The notes beneath the pieces were generated by a model, which saw nothing but the letters and a program-made list of their open reading frames with translations, made no database searches and had not been told where the DNA came from. Both the position numbers and the translations under genes were made by a program. DNA of 64,000 nucleotides from Zobellia uliginosa (GTDB lineage: Bacteria; Bacteroidota; Bacteroidia; Flavobacteriales; Flavobacteriaceae). This document shows positions 1 to 9,006 of this stretch, in pieces. Where the stretch lies: positions 186,001 to 250,000 of the forward strand of contig NZ_FTOB01000004.1 of NCBI RefSeq assembly GCF_900156625.1. The letters are read 5' to 3'. Each line of letters starts with the position of its first letter. Position 1 is the first letter of the stretch.

Positions 1-278
1 AGAATGGTGAAGGCGCTCGATACGCCCGAAACATAGTTTACCATACGGGCCACCTGATCGGGTTCGATGGCGAACATGGCGAAAAATGCGCCGATCATTT
101 GTAACAGCGGTGCCCCTGGGGGGTGACCGACCTGCAGTTTGGCCGAAGTGGCTATGTATTCACCGGCATCCCAAAAGCTGTTTGTGGGTTCAACGGTAAT
201 GGCATAAGTGATAAGGGCTATAAAAAAGACGGACCATCCAAGAAGATTGTCCCATTTTTCGAAGTTCTTTGAAAACAT
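1..278 (-). CDS. DUF2723 family membrane protein, N-terminal part (runs off the window)
   Basis: Reading the minus strand from the ATG at 276-278 gives an open frame of 92 codons to the window edge. It begins with a short cytoplasmic stretch, then a hydrophobic segment (about residues 15-28), followed by a motif of the type FWDAGEYIATSAKLQVGHPP (residues 36-55). That Asp/Glu motif and the following HPPGAPL are typical of DUF2723 proteins, a glycosyltransferase-like (GT-C fold) family of large polytopic membrane proteins common in Bacteroidota, where the acidic residues sit in the first periplasmic loop. Only the N-terminus is present, so the total length is unknown. The substrate is not known. 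A promoter candidate lies just upstream. Confidence 0.85.
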   Translation of the reverse strand, partial: MFSKNFEKWDNLLGWSVFFIALITYAITVEPTNSFWDAGEYIATSAKLQVGHPPGAPLLQMIGAFFAMFAIEPDQVARMVNYVSGVSSAFTI

Positions 279-303
279 GTACTACGTGGTTTAACCAATG
301 TGG

Positions 304-332
304 CGAATTTACTAATTAATATACATATGCAA
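304..332 (-). promoter_or_regulatory. Promoter candidate for the DUF2723 gene
   Basis: On the minus strand there is TTG at 332-330, 18 bases, then TAAATTCG at 311-304. This is one base away from the Bacteroidota -7 consensus TAnnTTTG. It lies 26 bases before the ATG at 278. Confidence 0.45.
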
Positions 333-504
333 GGGCATTTTTGATAAACCTTTAACAAGCAATTTGTAGGAGGAATACGAATTTCTTCGTCGTCAAGGCT
401 TTGCGGGCAAGTCTTGTGTTTATAAAAATGTACCAAATTGTAGATTTTATGGTGTTGAAAATCTGTAAGTTGTGTAGATTTTGAATTATTGTAGTAGAAA
501 ATGT

Positions 505-534
505 TTGTGCAAACCAAACTTTGTTTTAAATTTG
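505..534 (+). promoter_or_regulatory. Promoter of tRNA-Gln (Bacteroidota sigma-A type)
   Basis: TTG at 505-507, 19 bases, then a perfect -7 element TAAATTTG at 527-534, about 43 bases before the mature tRNA 5' end. Confidence 0.8.
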
Positions 535-576
535 CACGCTCAAATGCTGAACTTGTTTCAGTGACAATTACGGTAA

Positions 577-648
577 TGGCCTATGGTGTAATTGGCAACA
601 CAGCTGGTTTTGGTCCAGTCGTTCTAGGTTCGAGTCCTAGTAGGCCAA
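577..648 (+). tRNA. tRNA-Gln (anticodon TTG)
   Basis: A 72-base cloverleaf. The acceptor strands TGGCCTA (577-583) and TAGGCCA (641-647) pair fully, with A648 as discriminator. The anticodon loop TTTTGGT gives anticodon TTG, and the T-loop carries GTTCGAGTC. U1-A72 as the first pair is typical of glutamine tRNAs. CCA is not encoded: the bases after the discriminator are CT. It is followed at once by a strong terminator, so this is a single-tRNA unit. Confidence 0.96.
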
Positions 649-663
649 CTAAAATTGAAAAAC

Positions 664-692
664 CCGATACTGCAAAGTATCGGTTTTTTTTT
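664..692 (+). terminator. Terminator after tRNA-Gln, probably bidirectional
   Basis: An 8-bp stem CCGATACT/AGTATCGG (664-671 with 676-683) with a GCAA loop of GNRA type, followed by nine T. On the minus strand it lies just after the antiporter stop codon and is also followed by a T-rich run, so it can serve both converging genes. Confidence 0.88.
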
Positions 693-695
693 GTG

Positions 696-2063
696 TTAAA
701 CCGCTTCGTTCCCGTAATCTGGTGGGTCTTTTTTGTCGTAAGGGGTTTCAAACGTGTGTTCTTCTGGGGTTTTCGTTTCAAGGGATTCGTTTTGAAGTCC
801 GTTGAGTTCGTCTTCGGCCTCGTTGCGGGCCAGCATCTCTTCGTCTATTTCGTCTAGCATGGTGCCCATTTTCTTTTTATCGCGAATCATGGCCCAGGTC
901 ATGATCAGGCTGGTGGCTATGATCACAAAGAGTAGGATGCCCGATTCAAAACCGGCCACTTCTGCTTTTTTAGGGATGGCGTAGAAGAGTAAAATGGTAA
1001 TCAATCCGCGTGGGGCGATAAAAACCTGTGGAAAGATGTCCTTGCCGATAAAAAGTCTTAGCATGCCGTATCGAATGGCGTAGATGGAGATGATGATCAA
1101 TACGCTGACTAGGGCGACGTTGATGCTTAAGAGTGAAGAAAGCACAATGGTTATGCCGAAGATGACAAAGAAAAAGGTGCGAACGACAAAAGCGGTCTCG
1201 AGGGTGATGATGTGTAGCTCGTGGTAAATCTGCTGCATTTTTTCCTTTTCGAGAAAAATAGCGGTCTTACCCGGAAAAAAGAGCTTGACATTGGCTATGA
1301 CCAATCCGAATACTAAAATAATGATCAAGGAAGACAGGTGCATCTTCTTTCCGATGGCGTACAGCAATAAGAGTACGGCGATCAATAAAAATTGCTTGGC
1401 CTGGCTTTTTATTTTTTGAAAAATAAGTACTAGGGCATAGCTGGCAACGATGGCAATGACAATGGTAAGAACGATGTTTCCGCCGAAGGCAAGGGCGCCC
1501 GTATCGGTTTCGGGGTCTAAGGTTCCGGTCAAGAAGTAGAACATCATGATTCCTAGAATGTCGGAAAAGGTGCTTTCGTAAATATGGAATTCCTTTTTGT
1601 CTTCCCGAAGTCCGCTTACGCTGGGTATGATTATGGCGCTCGATAATATCGATAGTGGTGTGGCATAGAGCCAGGCCGATTGCATGCTCATGCCGTCGAT
1701 GAATTGATAGAGTACAAGGGCCGCTACCCATGCAGAGGCGACCAGGCCGATCAGGGCAATGGCCATAGATTTTAGAATGGGTATCAGTTTTTCTTTCTTT
1801 AGTTCGAGCTCTAGCGCGGCTTCGAGCACGATCATGATCAGGCCTACGGTTCCGATAATTTCGAGGGTTCCGCGTAGGTTCTTTTCAAAATTGATCTCGG
1901 TGCCCATTAGGTGTTTTAGTCCGAATTGTAAGAGGACGCCTAAGACGATCAGCATGAGTACGGAGGGGATGTTGGTCTTTTTTGAGATGCCGTTAAACCA
2001 GAATGATATGATCACAATGGCCGAGGCTCCAATGATCATGTTGTAAGAAGATAAGATTTCCAT
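696..2063 (-). CDS. Cation/proton antiporter (CPA, Na+/H+ exchanger family)
   Basis: This 455-residue protein has about a dozen hydrophobic segments between residues 8 and 390 and a polar, acidic C-terminal tail of about 60 residues (rich in Glu and Asp) that should lie in the cytoplasm. The layout, including the early VLMLIVLGVLLQFGLKH helix and a central stretch of helices with buried acidic residues, fits the sodium/hydrogen exchanger fold of the CPA1/CPA2 group. It would exchange Na+ or K+ for protons at the inner membrane, useful to a marine organism. The ion is not decided by the sequence. It stands alone and converges on tRNA-Gln, sharing the terminator at 664-692. Confidence 0.85.
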   Translation of the reverse strand: MEILSSYNMIIGASAIVIISFWFNGISKKTNIPSVLMLIVLGVLLQFGLKHLMGTEINFEKNLRGTLEIIGTVGLIMIVLEAALELELKKEKLIPILKSMAIALIGLVASAWVAALVLYQFIDGMSMQSAWLYATPLSILSSAIIIPSVSGLREDKKEFHIYESTFSDILGIMMFYFLTGTLDPETDTGALAFGGNIVLTIVIAIVASYALVLIFQKIKSQAKQFLLIAVLLLLYAIGKKMHLSSLIIILVFGLVIANVKLFFPGKTAIFLEKEKMQQIYHELHIITLETAFVVRTFFFVIFGITIVLSSLLSINVALVSVLIIISIYAIRYGMLRLFIGKDIFPQVFIAPRGLITILLFYAIPKKAEVAGFESGILLFVIIATSLIMTWAMIRDKKKMGTMLDEIDEEMLARNEAEDELNGLQNESLETKTPEEHTFETPYDKKDPPDYGNEAV

Positions 2064-2158
2064 GGGCTGTTGATTGGGTTGGGTGTTTTGAATCTATTGT
2101 AAAATTGTTAATTTTATATGAATAACTGTGATATAAAACTCTTTAAGTGAAAGCAATA

Positions 2159-2187
2159 TTGTCGGAAATAAAAAAATCGTATATTTG
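2159..2187 (+). promoter_or_regulatory. Promoter of the rimP-nusA-infB operon
   Basis: TTG at 2159-2161, an 18-base spacer and a perfect -7 box TATATTTG at 2180-2187. The leader to the rimP ATG would be roughly 60 bases, longer than for most genes in this window. Confidence 0.8.
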
Positions 2188-2255
2188 CATCACTGAAAGG
2201 ATATAAAAGTATTCATGAGGGGACAATTTGGTCCTCTTTTTTATTTCTAAATGTT

Positions 2256-2717
2256 ATGTTGAAGGACAAGGTCAAGGCACTTTTAGACGATGCGCTGGCA
2301 GCGGATGACACGTTATTTTTAATCGATTTTTCGATGTCTGCCGATAACCATATAAAAGTGGTTTTGGATGGTGATGAAGGTGTAACGGTGCAAGACTGTA
2401 TGAAAATTAGTCGTGCAATAGAACATAATTTAGATCGCGATGAATATGATTTTTCATTGGAGGTCGCTTCGGCCGGTGCGGCATCGCCGATAGTGATGCC
2501 ACGGCAGTATACTAAGAATATAGGTCGAAAGCTTATGGTGAGAACCGAGGTGGAGACCTTTGAAGGAAATTTAACCGGAACTACCGATGAAGGTATTGTG
2601 CTGGAATGGAAGGCACGGGAACCCAAACCCATTGGAAAAGGGAAAGTTACAGTTCAGAAAAAAGAGGAAATCAATTTTTCTGACATCAAGGAAGCAAAAG
2701 TCATTTTAAAATTTTAA
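2256..2717 (+). CDS. rimP: Ribosome maturation factor RimP
   Basis: A 153-residue protein with the two-domain layout of RimP. The N-terminal domain contains DGDEGVTVQDCMKISRAIEHN (about residues 46-66), which corresponds to the family's DGxxGVTxdDC signature. A C-terminal Sm-like barrel follows, with a motif of the type GRKLMVRTEVETFEGNLTG. RimP helps 30S subunit assembly. The length is normal. It is the first gene of the conserved rimP-nusA-infB operon, with 16 bases to nusA. Confidence 0.96.
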   Translation: MLKDKVKALLDDALAADDTLFLIDFSMSADNHIKVVLDGDEGVTVQDCMKISRAIEHNLDRDEYDFSLEVASAGAASPIVMPRQYTKNIGRKLMVRTEVETFEGNLTGTTDEGIVLEWKAREPKPIGKGKVTVQKKEEINFSDIKEAKVILKF

Positions 2718-2733
2718 TGGTAATAGTAGCGTA

Positions 2734-3966
2734 ATGGAAAATATTGCACTGATTGAGTCTTTTTCGGAATTTAAAGACGATAAATTCATAGATAGGGTAA
2801 CGTTGATGGCCATTTTGGAAGATGTATTTCGAAGTGCCCTCAAGAAGAAATTTGGCTCTGATGACAATTTCGATATCATTATCAATCCAGACAAAGGCGA
2901 TTTGGAAATATGGAGAAATCGTGTAGTAGTCGAAGATGGGGAGGTTGAAGAGCCTAACGAAGAGATATCCCTTTCCGAAGCGCGTAAGATCGAGCCTGAC
3001 TTTGAAGTCGGTGAAGATGTTTCCGAAGAGGTAAAGTTGATAGACTTGGGTAGGAGGGCTATTTTGGCACTGCGTCAAAACTTGATATCCAAGATACACG
3101 AGCATGATAATACTACTATTTACAAGCAGTTTAAGGACTTAGAAGGTGAAATTTACACCGCCGAGGTCCATCATATTCGTCATAAGGCCATTATTTTGTT
3201 GGATGATGAAGGAAATGAGATTATTTTGCCAAAAGATAGGCAGATACCTTCCGACTTTTTTAGAAAAGGAGATAATGTACGCGGTGTGATCGAAAGTGTG
3301 GAGTTGAAAGGAAGCAAGCCTACGATCATAATGTCCAGGAGCTCCCCTAAGTTCTTGGAACAATTGTTTTTTCAGGAAATTCCAGAGGTGTACGACGGAC
3401 TTATTACCATTAAAAAAGCGGTTCGTATTCCTGGGGAAAAGGCAAAGGTTGCCGTTGATTCGTATGATGACCGTATCGATCCTGTAGGTGCCTGTGTGGG
3501 TATGAAGGGTTCGAGAATTCATGGCATAGTTCGTGAGTTGGGTAACGAAAATATCGATGTGATCAACTGGACGGCCAACCCTCAGTTGATGGTAACTAGG
3601 GCGTTGAGCCCGGCAAGGGTGTCTTCTGTGAAGTTGAACGACGAGAAGATGACCGCCCAAGTATACTTGAGGCCTGAAGAGGTGTCAAAGGCTATTGGTA
3701 GGGGTGGACATAATATTCGTCTCGCAGGTCAGTTGACTGGTTATGAGATAGATGTATTTAGGGAAGGTGTCGAGGAAGATGTGGAATTGACCGAGTTTAC
3801 CGATGAAATCGACGCGTGGATTATAGAAGAATTTAAGAAAATAGGATTGGATACGGCTCGTAGTATATTGGAGCAAGATGTTGAAGATCTTGTTAAGCGT
3901 ACCGACCTCGAAGAGGAAACAATTTCGGAAGTTGTACGCATTCTTCGGGAAGAATTGGAAGAATAG
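2734..3966 (+). CDS. nusA: Transcription termination/antitermination factor NusA
   Basis: A 410-residue NusA with the standard order: N-terminal RNA-polymerase-binding domain (about 1-125), S1 domain (about 130-200), then two KH domains with DPVGACVGMKGSRIHGIVRE (about 248-267) and the GRGGHNIRLA loop (about 325). The C-terminus ends after a short acidic stretch and lacks the repeated acidic domains of enterobacterial NusA, as usual in Bacteroidota. It acts on elongating RNA polymerase in pausing, termination and rRNA antitermination. It lies between rimP and infB. Confidence 0.97.
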   Translation: MENIALIESFSEFKDDKFIDRVTLMAILEDVFRSALKKKFGSDDNFDIIINPDKGDLEIWRNRVVVEDGEVEEPNEEISLSEARKIEPDFEVGEDVSEEVKLIDLGRRAILALRQNLISKIHEHDNTTIYKQFKDLEGEIYTAEVHHIRHKAIILLDDEGNEIILPKDRQIPSDFFRKGDNVRGVIESVELKGSKPTIIMSRSSPKFLEQLFFQEIPEVYDGLITIKKAVRIPGEKAKVAVDSYDDRIDPVGACVGMKGSRIHGIVRELGNENIDVINWTANPQLMVTRALSPARVSSVKLNDEKMTAQVYLRPEEVSKAIGRGGHNIRLAGQLTGYEIDVFREGVEEDVELTEFTDEIDAWIIEEFKKIGLDTARSILEQDVEDLVKRTDLEEETISEVVRILREELEE

Positions 3967-4088
3967 CTATGAACTAATCGGGGGTTTTTAATACTTTAGC
4001 GGAAAATTCTGCTTCTGTATTGGTTTGTGAAACCCGGCCAAGGTTCTGTATATTAGCAAGGATTAAAGAGAATTAGGAGAAAGTATTT

Positions 4089-6935
4089 ATGGCAGACATT
4101 GCAAAAATAAGGCTTAACAAAGTCCTCAAAGAGTTTAATATTTCTTTGGATAGGGCTGTGGATTTTCTTGCCTCGAAAGGGCATGAAATAGATGCACGGC
4201 CGACAACGAAGATTTCTGACGAGGTCTATGAAGTGCTTCAACAGGAATTTCAGACCGATAAGAGCAAGAAAGTTGCCTCTAAGGAAGTCGGTGAAGAAAA
4301 GCGTAAAGAAAAGGAGGCCCTGCGATTGCAATTAGAGCAAGAGCAAGAGGAACGACGTTTGGCCCGTGAAAAACGTGCAGCTGCCGCAGAAAAGACTTTG
4401 GTTGGCAAGGTGGAACTTCAAGGCCCTAAAACGATTGGTAAAATCGATTTGGAGGGCGGAAAGAAAGCCAAGGAAGCGCCGGCCCCGACTCCAGCTCCAG
4501 TTGCTAAGAAGGAAGAGCCGAAGGTTGAGGAGAAAGCTGTGGTCGAAGAAGTGAAACCACAGGTGGAGAGCCCAAAAGAACCTAAAAAGGTAGAGGAGAA
4601 GCCGGCTGAAAAGGTGGTTGAGAAAGTAGAGGAGAAGAAACCGGAAAAGGTAGAGGAGAAAGAAACTCCTAAGGAAGGGCCGAAGGTTGAGGCCAAACCG
4701 GAAAAGGAGGAGGCTGCTGAGAAGACAGAGGCCGAAGCTCCTAAGGATGACGGTGTGCTGGCTACGAAGTACAAGAAGCTTACCGGTCCTAAGATTACGG
4801 CCAAAATTGACCTTTCGCAGTTCAATAAGCCCAAAAAGAAAAAAGAAGAGCCTAAAACAGGTTCCGATGCGGGCAATGACCGTAAGAAGAGGAGAAAACG
4901 TATTGTAAGTAATAATTCAGGCGGTAATACGGGGAACGCGCCTAGACAAAGAGGTACGGGCCCAGCCGCTAGAAAAGGCGGTGGCGGTGGTAACCCGCGT
5001 TATGGTGCTCCTAAGGTAGAGCCTACCGAAGAAGATGTGCAAAAACAGATTCGAGAGACCCTTGAGAAGTTACAGGGTAAATCGAAGAAGGGCAAAGGTG
5101 CCAAATATAGAAGGGATAAGAGGGATCAACACCGTCAGCAGACCGAGAAGGATCTTGAGCAACAAGAACTGGAAAGTAAGGTGCTGAAGGTTACCGAGTT
5201 TGTAACCGTTGGTGAGGGCGCTACCATGATGGAGGTGTCTACCACTGAAATTATATCGGCATGTATGTCTTTGGGTATCATGGTAACCATGAACCAACGT
5301 CTAGATGCGGAAACCTTGTCTATCGTAGCTGACGAGTTCGGTTATGAGGTCGAGTTTGTGACTGCGGAATTGGAGGAGTCTATAGAAATTGAGGCCGATG
5401 CGCCTGAAGATCTTGAGCCAAGAGCGCCTATCGTAACCGTTATGGGTCACGTGGATCACGGTAAAACCTCGTTGTTGGATTATGTTAGGGAGGCCAATGT
5501 GATCGCAGGCGAAAGTGGTGGGATTACCCAGCATATCGGTGCTTATGGTGTTACGTTGGGAGATGGTCAAAAAATCACCTTCTTGGATACTCCGGGTCAC
5601 GAAGCCTTTACGGCGATGCGGGCCAGGGGTGCGCAGGTTACCGATATAGCGGTAATCGTTATTGCGGCGGACGATGATATTATGCCCCAGACCAAGGAGG
5701 CAATAAGCCACGCCCAAGCGGCCGGTGTTCCTATAGTTTTTGCTATTAACAAAATCGATAGGCCTACGGCGAACCCTGATAAGATTAAAGAAGGATTGGC
5801 TCAAATGAACCTTTTGGTCGAAGACTGGGGGGGTAAGATACAATCACATGACATATCGGCAAAAACAGGTGAAGGTGTAAAAGAGCTTTTAGAGAAAGTC
5901 TTGCTTGAAGCCGAACTGTTAGAGCTTAAGGCCAATCCGAACAAGATGGCCAATGGTACCGTTGTAGAGGCCTTCTTGGATAAAGGGCGTGGATATGTAT
6001 CTACGATCTTGGTGCAAGGTGGTACGCTTAAGATAGGTGACTATGTGCTTGCCGGTACAAATAGCGGTAAGGTCAAGGCTATGCAAGATGAGCGAGGGAA
6101 TATCGTGAAAACTGCAGGTCCCGCTACGCCGATATCCATATTGGGTCTTGATGGTGCGCCACAGGCCGGTGATAAGTTCAATGTACTTGAAGATGAAAGG
6201 GAAGCAAAACAAATTGCTACCAAGCGTTCGCAATTACAGCGTGAGCAATCCGTTAGAACGCAAAGGCATATTACCCTTGATGAAATCGGAAGACGTATCG
6301 CATTGGGCGACTTTAAAGAGTTGAACATCATTCTTAAAGGTGATGTGGATGGTTCTGTTGAAGCATTGACCGACTCTTTCCAGAAATTGTCTACTGAGGA
6401 AATTCAAGTGAATATCATTCATAAAGGTGTAGGTGCCATTACCGAATCTGATGTGTTGTTGGCTTCTGCATCCGATGCAATCATTATCGGGTTTAATGTA
6501 AGGCCGATGGGTAATGCAAGGGATGTTGCTGAAAAGGAAGAGATCGATATCAGGATGTACTCCATTATATATGATGCGATCAATGACCTTAAGGATGCGA
6601 TGGAGGGTATGTTGTCTCCGGAAATCAAGGAGGAGATTACCGGTACGGCCGAGATACGGGAGACCTTTAAGATCTCTAAAGTCGGTACCATTGCAGGTTG
6701 TATGGTTACCAACGGTAAGATTTTCCGTAACGCCGGTATACGTTTGATACGTGATGGTGTGGTAGTCTTTACTGGAGAGCTGTCTTCATTGAAACGTTTT
6801 AAAGACGATGTCAAGGAAGTTTCCAAAGGATACGATTGTGGTCTTCAGGTGAAGAATTACAACGATATCAAGGAAGGGGATATCGTAGAGGCCTTCCGGG
6901 AGGTAGCTGTTAAGAAGAAGCTTAAGACGAAATAA
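4089..6935 (+). CDS. infB: Translation initiation factor IF-2
   Basis: A 948-residue IF-2. The N-terminus (about 1-60) carries the IF2_N-like fold. It is followed by a long Lys/Glu/Pro/Val-rich low-complexity linker (about 60-260) and a basic Arg/Gly-rich stretch (about 270-310). The GTPase domain starts near residue 450 with GHVDHGKTS (G1), then DTPGHEAF (G3) and NKID (G4). The remaining domains, down to the fMet-tRNA-binding C2 domain, fill the rest. It brings initiator tRNA to the 30S subunit. The gene follows nusA after 122 bases; an A-rich leader precedes the ATG with no clear Shine-Dalgarno. Confidence 0.97.
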   Translation: MADIAKIRLNKVLKEFNISLDRAVDFLASKGHEIDARPTTKISDEVYEVLQQEFQTDKSKKVASKEVGEEKRKEKEALRLQLEQEQEERRLAREKRAAAAEKTLVGKVELQGPKTIGKIDLEGGKKAKEAPAPTPAPVAKKEEPKVEEKAVVEEVKPQVESPKEPKKVEEKPAEKVVEKVEEKKPEKVEEKETPKEGPKVEAKPEKEEAAEKTEAEAPKDDGVLATKYKKLTGPKITAKIDLSQFNKPKKKKEEPKTGSDAGNDRKKRRKRIVSNNSGGNTGNAPRQRGTGPAARKGGGGGNPRYGAPKVEPTEEDVQKQIRETLEKLQGKSKKGKGAKYRRDKRDQHRQQTEKDLEQQELESKVLKVTEFVTVGEGATMMEVSTTEIISACMSLGIMVTMNQRLDAETLSIVADEFGYEVEFVTAELEESIEIEADAPEDLEPRAPIVTVMGHVDHGKTSLLDYVREANVIAGESGGITQHIGAYGVTLGDGQKITFLDTPGHEAFTAMRARGAQVTDIAVIVIAADDDIMPQTKEAISHAQAAGVPIVFAINKIDRPTANPDKIKEGLAQMNLLVEDWGGKIQSHDISAKTGEGVKELLEKVLLEAELLELKANPNKMANGTVVEAFLDKGRGYVSTILVQGGTLKIGDYVLAGTNSGKVKAMQDERGNIVKTAGPATPISILGLDGAPQAGDKFNVLEDEREAKQIATKRSQLQREQSVRTQRHITLDEIGRRIALGDFKELNIILKGDVDGSVEALTDSFQKLSTEEIQVNIIHKGVGAITESDVLLASASDAIIIGFNVRPMGNARDVAEKEEIDIRMYSIIYDAINDLKDAMEGMLSPEIKEEITGTAEIRETFKISKVGTIAGCMVTNGKIFRNAGIRLIRDGVVVFTGELSSLKRFKDDVKEVSKGYDCGLQVKNYNDIKEGDIVEAFREVAVKKKLKTK

Positions 6936-6982
6936 GTTATTTATAGTAGGTCTCTGTGGCCTGCGGGATAATAGTAAGAATA

Positions 6983-7014
6983 AAAAAAATCGACCTAACG
7001 GGTCGATTTTTTTG
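6983..7014. terminator. Bidirectional terminator between infB and the SPOR gene
   Basis: Stem AAATCGACC/GGTCGATTT with loop TAACG, flanked by A-run on the left and T-run on the right, so it works for both converging genes. The stem overlaps the stop codon and the last codons of the SPOR gene (stop at 6995-6997). Confidence 0.88.
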
Positions 7015-7366
7015 GTTTTAATAACATGGCATCGGGATATTTTTGCCGTACCTCGCGAAATTTGCGCTCGGCGTCTAATTTGTTGGCGAACCTTCCGACC
7101 CTTACGCGGTAGGTGGGGGAGTCAAAGTCGATTTTAGAGGGAAGGTCGGGAAAATCTTGTTCCACTTTCGCTTGAATGTTTTGGGCTTTATTATAAGAGC
7201 CAAAGCCGACTTGAATGCGGTAATAGTCCGAACTTTCGTTTGAAGTCTTGTAAATTTCTATGAGATCGGTGATTTTTTGGTCTTGTTCTATGTGAACTTG
7301 GCCCTGTTGTGCGTGGCCAATCACTAATGATGCTATGCTGAGGCTAAGGGTGAAAAATGTTTTCAT
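6995..7366 (-). CDS. SPOR domain-containing exported protein
   Basis: The likely start is the ATG at 7366, which gives a 123-residue protein with a signal peptide MKTFFTLSLSIASLVIGHAQ. An upstream in-frame ATG at 7423 would put 19 polar residues before the signal peptide and is less likely. The mature part contains one SPOR domain (about residues 45-120): YYRIQVGFGSYNKAQNIQAK, then YRVRVGRFANKLDAERKFRE. SPOR domains bind denuded peptidoglycan glycans at division sites, so this is probably a small periplasmic cell-wall-binding protein. A -7 box TACTTTTG (7407-7400, minus strand) lies 34 bases before the ATG, without a clear TTG at -33. Confidence 0.87.
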   Translation of the reverse strand: MKTFFTLSLSIASLVIGHAQQGQVHIEQDQKITDLIEIYKTSNESSDYYRIQVGFGSYNKAQNIQAKVEQDFPDLPSKIDFDSPTYRVRVGRFANKLDAERKFREVRQKYPDAMLLKPKKSTR

Positions 7367-7506
7367 TGTCGTGAAATAATTGGGTTTTAATATTTTATAC
7401 AAAAGTAAATTATTAAGGGGCATAGAAAGCGTTCCCTATTTATTTAGAACTATTATAAATTAGAAATTATCAATCCGCTAACATTTAAAGAATAAAGTGT
7501 ATTACG

Positions 7507-7514
7507 TATTTTTG
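7507..7514 (+). promoter_or_regulatory. -7 box candidate of the act-cox operon
   Basis: TATTTTTG matches TAnnTTTG. No TTG is found at the right distance upstream. The leader to the actA ATG at 7602 would be about 80 bases. Confidence 0.45.
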
Positions 7515-7601
7515 CCATCAATTTTAGCACTGATAAAAACAAGGTGTCGTTCCTTGCAACTGAAATTATCGTGCCAAGATCTCGATAGAAATAAGATTCA
7601 T

Positions 7602-8972
7602 ATGAAAAAGGTTCCGTACCGCCATTCGATTTCTAAGGTTTTAGGTGTATCTCTAATTGTATTCCTGTTATTTTCCGTTTCTATATTCGCTCAAGATGGA
7701 GGTTCCGCTGAGGGGGCTTCTGCCGAGGTTGCGGATTCGGGAGATTCCTCTGGGGATCCGGCGAAAGGTAAAGCGCTGTTCAATCAGAATTGTGCTGCAT
7801 GTCACTCGTTAACTCGAAAAATGACCGGTCCTGCTTTGGCTAATGTTGAGTCAAGGTTGTCGGACGATGAAGGTCTGGATCGTGAATGGCTTTACAGTTG
7901 GATTAAAAACAGTCCGGGCTTGATTGCTTCCGGGGATGCGTATGCCAATAAGGTGTACAATGAGTACAATCAAGCTGCAATGACTCCTTTTCCGACTTTG
8001 TCGAATGAGGATATCGATAATATTTTGGCATATACTGCCGCTCCGCCGAAAACGGCTGCTCCTGCTGCCGCAGCTGCTGGGGAAGCTTCCGGTTCGGGTA
8101 GCGGTTCTTCCGGTGATGGGGTTTCGAATGAGCTGGTGCTTGCTGCCTTGGCCTTGGTGTTTGGCTTGTTGGTGGTGATGCTGTTCTTGGTGAACAAAAC
8201 GCTAAGAAGGATCGCTGAGGCAAATGGTGTAGACTTGAGTCAGGAAGAGTCGGCAAAAAGACTTCCGCTTTGGAAGGCCTTTGCTAAAAATCAATTTTTG
8301 GTTTTGGTGACCGTTGTCTTCTTGTTATTGGGGAGTGCTTATTTTGCCTATGGGTGGATGATGCAGGTGGGTGTTGATCAGGGTTATGCCCCGGTTCAGC
8401 CTATTCATTACTCGCACCGTATTCATGCCGGTGATAATAAAATAGAATGTAAGTATTGTCATTCTTCCGCTAGGGTTTCCAAAACTTCCGGAATTCCGTC
8501 CTTGAATGTTTGTATGAACTGTCATAAGTCGATTTATCAAGTGGCCGATGAAACCTTGGAAGAAGGTAAAAGGGAGTATGGTATCGACTATAATAAAGAG
8601 ATTAAGAAGCTTTATGCTGCCGTTGGTTGGGATGAAGAAAATCAAAAGTATACCGGGGAAAGTCAGCCTGTAAAATGGGTGCGTATCCACAACTTGCCTG
8701 ATTTTGCTTACTTTAACCATTCTCAGCACGTGAGTGTTGCGGGTATTGAGTGTCAGCAATGTCACGGACCGGTTGAGGAGATGGAGGTTATGTATCAGTA
8801 TTCGCCATTGACCATGGGTTGGTGTGTGAACTGTCACCGTGAGACCGATATCAAGGTAGAAGGGAATGCTTACTATGAAAAAATTCATGCCGAACTTTCC
8901 AAGAAGTATGGGGTGGATAAGTTGACCGCTGCTCAAATGGGTGGTCTGGAATGTGGAAAGTGTCACTATTAA
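7602..8972 (+). CDS. actA: Alternative complex III subunit ActA, multiheme cytochrome c
   Basis: The ATG at 7602 gives a 456-residue protein with a signal peptide (MKKVPYRHS... to about residue 30); an upstream in-frame ATG at 7497 overlaps the -7 box. A monoheme cytochrome c domain comes first (CAACH at 64-68), then a Ser/Gly/Ala linker, two transmembrane segments (about 175-197 and 228-250), and a pentaheme part with CKYCH (283), CMNCH (304), CQQCH (384), CVNCH (408) and CGKCH (451). Six CXXCH motifs in all. ActA carries electrons from quinol oxidation within alternative complex III. The extra N-terminal heme domain is a fusion relative to the five-heme ActA. First gene of actABCDEF-coxBA. 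Confidence 0.95.
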   Translation: MKKVPYRHSISKVLGVSLIVFLLFSVSIFAQDGGSAEGASAEVADSGDSSGDPAKGKALFNQNCAACHSLTRKMTGPALANVESRLSDDEGLDREWLYSWIKNSPGLIASGDAYANKVYNEYNQAAMTPFPTLSNEDIDNILAYTAAPPKTAAPAAAAAGEASGSGSGSSGDGVSNELVLAALALVFGLLVVMLFLVNKTLRRIAEANGVDLSQEESAKRLPLWKAFAKNQFLVLVTVVFLLLGSAYFAYGWMMQVGVDQGYAPVQPIHYSHRIHAGDNKIECKYCHSSARVSKTSGIPSLNVCMNCHKSIYQVADETLEEGKREYGIDYNKEIKKLYAAVGWDEENQKYTGESQPVKWVRIHNLPDFAYFNHSQHVSVAGIECQQCHGPVEEMEVMYQYSPLTMGWCVNCHRETDIKVEGNAYYEKIHAELSKKYGVDKLTAAQMGGLECGKCHY

Positions 8973-9006
8973 TCGAACTAGAAAGTAGCTAATTACATAA
9001 AAACGT

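Noticed and set aside
218-517. Open frame on the minus strand upstream of tRNA-Gln
   Set aside because: Composition is not protein-like, and it overlaps the DUF2723 gene start and the tRNA promoter.
4480-4740. Apparent repeats in infB (Lys/Glu/Pro/Val units)
   Set aside because: Low-complexity linker normal for Bacteroidota IF-2; the units are not regular tandem repeats at DNA level.
7497-7601. A longer N-terminus for ActA
   Set aside because: The added 35 residues precede a clear signal peptide and overlap the -7 box; the ATG at 7602 is better.
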